This document shows positions 60,618 to 64,000 of a stretch of 64,000 nt of DNA, piece by piece; positions within the stretch are counted from its first letter, which is position 1, and every line of letters starts with the position of its first letter. Source of the DNA: Sandaracinus amylolyticus (GTDB lineage: Bacteria; Myxococcota_A; Polyangia; Polyangiales; Sandaracinaceae); contig NZ_CP070225.1 in the NCBI RefSeq assembly GCF_021631985.1, forward strand, positions 9,362,001 to 9,426,000, written 5' to 3'. Below the pieces are notes generated by a model. It saw nothing but the letters and a program-made list of their open reading frames with translations, was not told the origin of the DNA and did no database searches. Position numbers and translations under genes: made by a program.

Positions 60618-61891
60618 TGCGCGCGCTGTGGATCGTGATGGCCGTGCTCGCGGTGGGATGCAGCGTCGATCGCGGCCAGCCCGAGTGCGCGTCGGAGAGC
60701 GACTGCGCGGCGGACGAGGAGTGCTACCGCGGGTTCTGCGTCGAGGCCCAAGCGGGGCTCGATGCGGGTGTCGATGCCGAGGTGGACTCCGGACCGCCGC
60801 CGGTGGTCTGCGAGACCGTGACCCAGGAGCCGTGCACCGTGTCGGGCGCGCAGGGGATCTGCGAGCCCGGCGTGTACGTCGAGTGCGAGGACGCGACGCG
60901 CGTGTGCCGCGCGCTCCTCGAGTCGATGGACGAGCTCTGCAACGGTGAGGACGACGACTGCGACGGCACCGTCGACGACGGGTTCGCGCCGTACGACAGC
61001 GTGCGGCACTGCGGCGGGTGCGGCGCGGAGTGCGCGGAAGGGTTCAACTGCTGTCCGGCACGCGGCGGCGCACCGGGCGAGCGCGTCTGCGTGAACCTCC
61101 GCGGCGGCAACGACGACTACTGCGGCGGCTGCAACACGGCGTGCGACGTCGCCGCCGGGCGGCGCTGCTGCGGCGATGCGGGCTGCATCGACGTGCTCTC
61201 GGACTCCGCGAACTGCGGTGTCTGCGGGCGCATCTGTGACGCGGGCACGGCCTGCTGCAACGGCGAGTGCGTCGCGCGCGAGTCCGACCCTGATCACTGC
61301 GGCGCGTGCGGGAACGAGTGCGCGACGGGCGATCAGTGCTGTCGCGGTGAGTGCGCGGATCCCGAGTCGTCGATCTGTGGCTCGTGCACCGAGGACTGCG
61401 CGGCGAGCGGTCGTGCGTGCTGCAGCGGGAGCTGCGTCGACACGCAGACCGATCGCAACGCGTGCGGCGCGTGCGGCGTGGTGTGCGGCGACGGCGAGCT
61501 CTGTTGCGGCGGCGACTGCGTGCCCGAGAACGCGCCGACGAGCTGCGGCGCGTGCGGCGTGGTGTGCGGCGACGACCAGCTCTGCTGCGGCAATCGCTGC
61601 GTCGACGAGAACACCGCGAATTGCGGCGCGTGCGGCACGACGTGCGCGCCGGGCCAGGTGTGCTGCGGCGCCGGCGGCTGCGCGAGCCTCCAGACCGATC
61701 CCGCGAACTGCGGTGATTGCGGCAACTCGTGCCCGGTCGCGACGCCGGAGTGCAGCGCGGGGCACTGCTGTCCGACGGGGTTCACCTGGTGCGGCAGCGA
61801 GTGCGTCAACCTGATGACGAATCGGCGCAACTGCGGTGAGTGCGGGCGCGGATGCCTGCTCACCGCGTGCAACGACGGAGCGTGCCTGTGA
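60617..61891 (+). CDS. Cys-rich secreted lipoprotein with one MopE motif
   Basis: A 424-residue lipoprotein (AVGC lipobox). One MopE-type motif (CNGEDDDCDGTVDDG) precedes a long run of Cys modules of about 35-45 residues: C-CxG-C-V, CGACGNEC, CCRGEC, CGACGVVCGDGELCC and others. Many units hold a CC pair and C-x-x-C. The set looks like serial small disulfide domains. It sits between a PEGA kinase/envelope protein pair and a second kinase, all with short overlaps, so it may be the outside partner of that unit. Metal binding is likely from the Asp/Cys pattern but is not proven. Confidence 0.85.
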   Translation: MRALWIVMAVLAVGCSVDRGQPECASESDCAADEECYRGFCVEAQAGLDAGVDAEVDSGPPPVVCETVTQEPCTVSGAQGICEPGVYVECEDATRVCRALLESMDELCNGEDDDCDGTVDDGFAPYDSVRHCGGCGAECAEGFNCCPARGGAPGERVCVNLRGGNDDYCGGCNTACDVAAGRRCCGDAGCIDVLSDSANCGVCGRICDAGTACCNGECVARESDPDHCGACGNECATGDQCCRGECADPESSICGSCTEDCAASGRACCSGSCVDTQTDRNACGACGVVCGDGELCCGGDCVPENAPTSCGACGVVCGDDQLCCGNRCVDENTANCGACGTTCAPGQVCCGAGGCASLQTDPANCGDCGNSCPVATPECSAGHCCPTGFTWCGSECVNLMTNRRNCGECGRGCLLTACNDGACL

Positions 61892-63543
61892 GAGACGCCG
61901 CCGCGGAAGAGCACGAGGAGGACGACGAGGAGGATCTCGGCGAGAACGATCCCGCGATCGCGCTGATCGGGCGCACCGTCGCGGGGCGTTATCGCATCAC
62001 GAGCGTGCTCGGCCGCGGCGGCATGGGCGTGGTCTACGCGGGCGTGCACCTCGAGCTCGAGCGCGACGTCGCGATCAAGGTGCTCCCCGGCGTCTACGCG
62101 CGCAGCGCGGAGGCGATGAAGCGCTTCGAGCGCGAGGCGCGCACGGCGAGCCGTATCTCGCACCCGAACGTCGTCACGATCTTCGACTTCGGTCGCCTCG
62201 ACAGCGGCGAGCCCTACCTCGTGATGGAGCGCCTCACCGGGCGCGACCTCGACATGGTGCTCATCGAGAAGCGGCGCCTCGATCCGCGCGAGCTCGTGAA
62301 GCTGCTCGCGCAGATCGGTCAGGCGCTCGACGCGATGCACGCGCAGGACGTGGTGCACCGCGACCTCAAGCCGTCGAACGTGTTCTATGCGGCCGACGGT
62401 ACGGTGAAGCTCGGCGACTTCGGGCTCGCCGCGCTCGCGACGAGCAAGGGCGAGCGTCTCACCGAGCACGGCACCGTCGTCGGGACCGCGGAGTACATGG
62501 CGCCCGAGGCGGCGCGCGGCGCGCTCGTCGATGCGCGCGGCGACGTGTACTCGCTCGCGGCGATGGCGTACGAGCTCTTGTGCGGCGCGCTGCCGTTCCA
62601 CGGACAGCCGGTGCAGGTGCTCGTCGACAAGGTGAGCCAGCCCGCGCCCTCGATGCTCAAGGCGTCGGGCCTGCGCTTCTCGGAAGAGATCGAGCGCGTG
62701 ATCGCGCGCTCGCTCGATCGACGTCCCGCCGCGCGACACACGAGCGCGGGCGAGTTCGTGCGCGAGCTGACGGCCGCCGTCGAAGCGGCGCCCGCTGCGG
62801 TGCAGGAGCGCGCGGTGCCGGCGTCCGAGCCGCGCGTGCGCGGTGAGTCCACCGAGGTCGTCCCCCCGCCGCAGCGACGCCGTGGTGCGTGGGTCGTCGC
62901 GGCGCTGCTCGTCGTGCTGATCGGCCTCGGCTTCGGCGTGTGGAGCGTCGCCGGTGGAGGCGCGGAGACGGCCGCCGCGAGCACCACCGTCGTCGTCGTT
63001 CCGCCGGTCGCGCCGCTGGTGCCGGGGCCCGAGGTCGCGGTGGTCGCGCCGACTCCGGTCGCCGCGCCGCCCGCGGAGCCGAGCGAGCCGGTGATCGAGG
63101 CACCCGCGCCGAGCGTGCCCGCCGCGCGCCCGACCACGCGTCGCACCACGACCACGGCCACGACGAGCGCGCCCGAGGCGGTCGCCGCGACCACGAGCGC
63201 GCCCGAGCGCATCGCGCCGGTCGAGACCGCGCCGCCGGTTCGTGTTGCCCCTCCGCCCGAGGCGCCGCCTCGCGAGGACGGGGCCGCGCGCGCCGCCGAG
63301 CTCGTGCGCGAGGCACAACGCGCGCTGCTGCGCGGTGAGGTCCCGCGCGCGCGAGATCTCTATCGCGAGGCCACCGGCGCGGCGCCGCGGGATGGTGCCG
63401 CGTGGCGCGGGCTCGGCCTGGCGAGCGAGCGCATGGGCCTCACGCCGGAGGCGATCCAGGCCTACGAGCGCTACCTCCGCATCGCGCCCAGCGCGGGCGA
63501 TGCCGACGCGATCCGCGAGCGCATCGCCCGCCTCCGAGGCTGA
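61888..63543 (+). CDS. Membrane Ser/Thr kinase with Pro-rich and TPR-like extracytoplasmic region
   Basis: A 551-residue protein from GTG 61888 (GTGA overlap). An acidic N-terminus (EEHEEDDEED) leads into the kinase domain about 30-300: GRGGMGVVY, Lys64, HRDLKPSN with D159, GDFGLAA with D177 and a MAPEAA block. The membrane helix at about 334-353 (GAWVVAALLVVLIGLGFGVW) is followed by long Thr/Pro/Ala linkers and a C-terminal TPR pair (LVREAQRALLRGEVPRARDLYREATG; LGLASERMGLTPEAIQAYERYLRIAP). All catalytic residues are present. It closes the run that begins with the PEGA kinase at 58135. Confidence 0.92.
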   Translation: MRDAAAEEHEEDDEEDLGENDPAIALIGRTVAGRYRITSVLGRGGMGVVYAGVHLELERDVAIKVLPGVYARSAEAMKRFEREARTASRISHPNVVTIFDFGRLDSGEPYLVMERLTGRDLDMVLIEKRRLDPRELVKLLAQIGQALDAMHAQDVVHRDLKPSNVFYAADGTVKLGDFGLAALATSKGERLTEHGTVVGTAEYMAPEAARGALVDARGDVYSLAAMAYELLCGALPFHGQPVQVLVDKVSQPAPSMLKASGLRFSEEIERVIARSLDRRPAARHTSAGEFVRELTAAVEAAPAAVQERAVPASEPRVRGESTEVVPPPQRRRGAWVVAALLVVLIGLGFGVWSVAGGGAETAAASTTVVVVPPVAPLVPGPEVAVVAPTPVAAPPAEPSEPVIEAPAPSVPAARPTTRRTTTTATTSAPEAVAATTSAPERIAPVETAPPVRVAPPPEAPPREDGAARAAELVREAQRALLRGEVPRARDLYREATGAAPRDGAAWRGLGLASERMGLTPEAIQAYERYLRIAPSAGDADAIRERIARLRG

Positions 63544-63584
63544 TCCCGCTTGGGTGCGCGTCCCTGGGCGGCTAAGTAGCGCGG

Positions 63585-64000
63585 GTGCGTAGCGAAGCTC
63601 TCCGAGCCGCGCCCGCGGTCTCCCCGGCGCGTCGGTTCTCGTCTTGGACGAGCAGCGCGCTCGTGGCGCCGTTCCTCGTCGCGCTCGCGCTGCGGCTCGC
63701 GCTCGCGGTCGCGTTCCCGGTGAGGCCCGTCTGGGACGGCGTGATCTACGAGCGCGCCGCCGATGCGATCGCGCGCGGTGAGGGCTACACCCGCGGCTCG
63801 ATCGATCCCGACGCGTCCGACGCCGACGAGGCGACCGCGTTCTATCCGGTCGGCTTCTCCGCGATGATCGCGCCGCTGCGCTGGGTGCGCGCCGCGCCCG
63901 CGCTCGATCTCGTCGCGCAGTCGTGTGCCGGCGCGCTGATCGTGATCGGCGCGGGACTGCTCGGGCGACGTGCCGGTGGCGCGCGCACCGGACGCCGCGC
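63585..64000 (+). CDS. Membrane glycosyltransferase (GT39/ArnT-like), 3' end outside window
   Basis: A frame from GTG 63585 runs off the window without a stop. It encodes MRSEALRAAPAVSPARRFSSW, a first hydrophobic helix (ALVAPFLVALALRLALAVAFPV) and then WDGVIYERAADAIARGEGYT, and FYPVGFSAMIAPLRWV with further helix. The short acidic loop between the first two membrane helices (D-x-x-x-Y-x-x-A) followed by the YPVGF motif is typical of GT-C dolichol/polyprenyl-phosphate sugar transferases. Only about 138 residues are seen, so the acceptor is unknown. Confidence 0.8.
   Translation, partial: MRSEALRAAPAVSPARRFSSWTSSALVAPFLVALALRLALAVAFPVRPVWDGVIYERAADAIARGEGYTRGSIDPDASDADEATAFYPVGFSAMIAPLRWVRAAPALDLVAQSCAGALIVIGAGLLGRRAGGARTGRR

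Overview
The window is a very GC-rich (roughly 70% by eye), densely coding stretch of a myxobacterial chromosome. The evidence for Myxococcota is internal: two secreted proteins end in a MYXO-CTERM-type tail (Gly-Cys-rich linker, one membrane helix, Arg run); there are many lipoproteins, MopE-type Asp/Cys repeats, and Hanks-type Ser/Thr kinases fused to TPR or PEGA modules; and glgA/glgC occurs together with a GH15 amylolytic enzyme. A Sandaracinus-like member of the Polyangia is my best guess, by inference only. I found no tRNA, rRNA, CRISPR array, prophage or insertion sequence.

Layout. 1-5.7 kb: end of a DJ-1/PfpI protein, a Cys-rich copper-storage-type four-helix protein, a seven-bladed propeller lectin, a STAS-like protein, a MarR regulator overlapping a ClC channel with CBS domains, and an EVE protein. 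5.7-11.2 kb: an M14 carboxypeptidase with a tiny coupled leader ORF, an M29-like peptidase, a TIGR04282-type glycosyltransferase, and a Crp-like cyclic-nucleotide sensor overlapping a class II cAMP phosphodiesterase. 11.2-19.6 kb: a hairpin-rich spacer, a lipoprotein peroxiredoxin, a secreted Kazal/antistasin protein, a HAD-phosphatase lipoprotein, and a Ser/Thr kinase coupled to a TPR envelope protein. 19.6-27.1 kb: a CaCA exchanger, GST, SnoaL-like, NUDIX, alpha/beta hydrolase and ferritin-like hydrolase genes, and an AraC regulator. 27.2-30.0 kb: glgA-glgC. 30.5-39.6 kb: two overlapping giant secreted proteins (2081 and 946 residues) with 24 MopE repeats between them. 39.6-45.7 kb: a palindromic 41-bp repeat array, a lipoprotein, a hybrid histidine kinase, a GH15 enzyme and rpsU. 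45.8-49.7 kb: two tandem secreted paralogues and clpB. 49.8-58.1 kb: a surface lipoprotein with a sorting tail, an SDR enzyme, and an unknown gene coupled to moaD-moaE. 58.1-63.5 kb: kinase, envelope protein, Cys-rich lipoprotein and kinase in one run. The start of a membrane glycosyltransferase closes the window.

Four observations stand out. First, two separate Ser/Thr-kinase loci encode envelope proteins with different N-termini but a homologous C-terminal two-helix membrane module. Second, a roughly 94-bp hairpin repeat begins exactly at the stop codon of both glgC and clpB. Third, a 41-bp palindromic tandem repeat has related copies on the far side of the neighbouring lipoprotein gene and inside the start of the giant gene. 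Fourth, MoaD ends Gly-Gly-Cys-Ala instead of Gly-Gly. Operons are tight throughout, with many TGATG, ATGA and GTGA overlaps, so translational coupling looks widespread.
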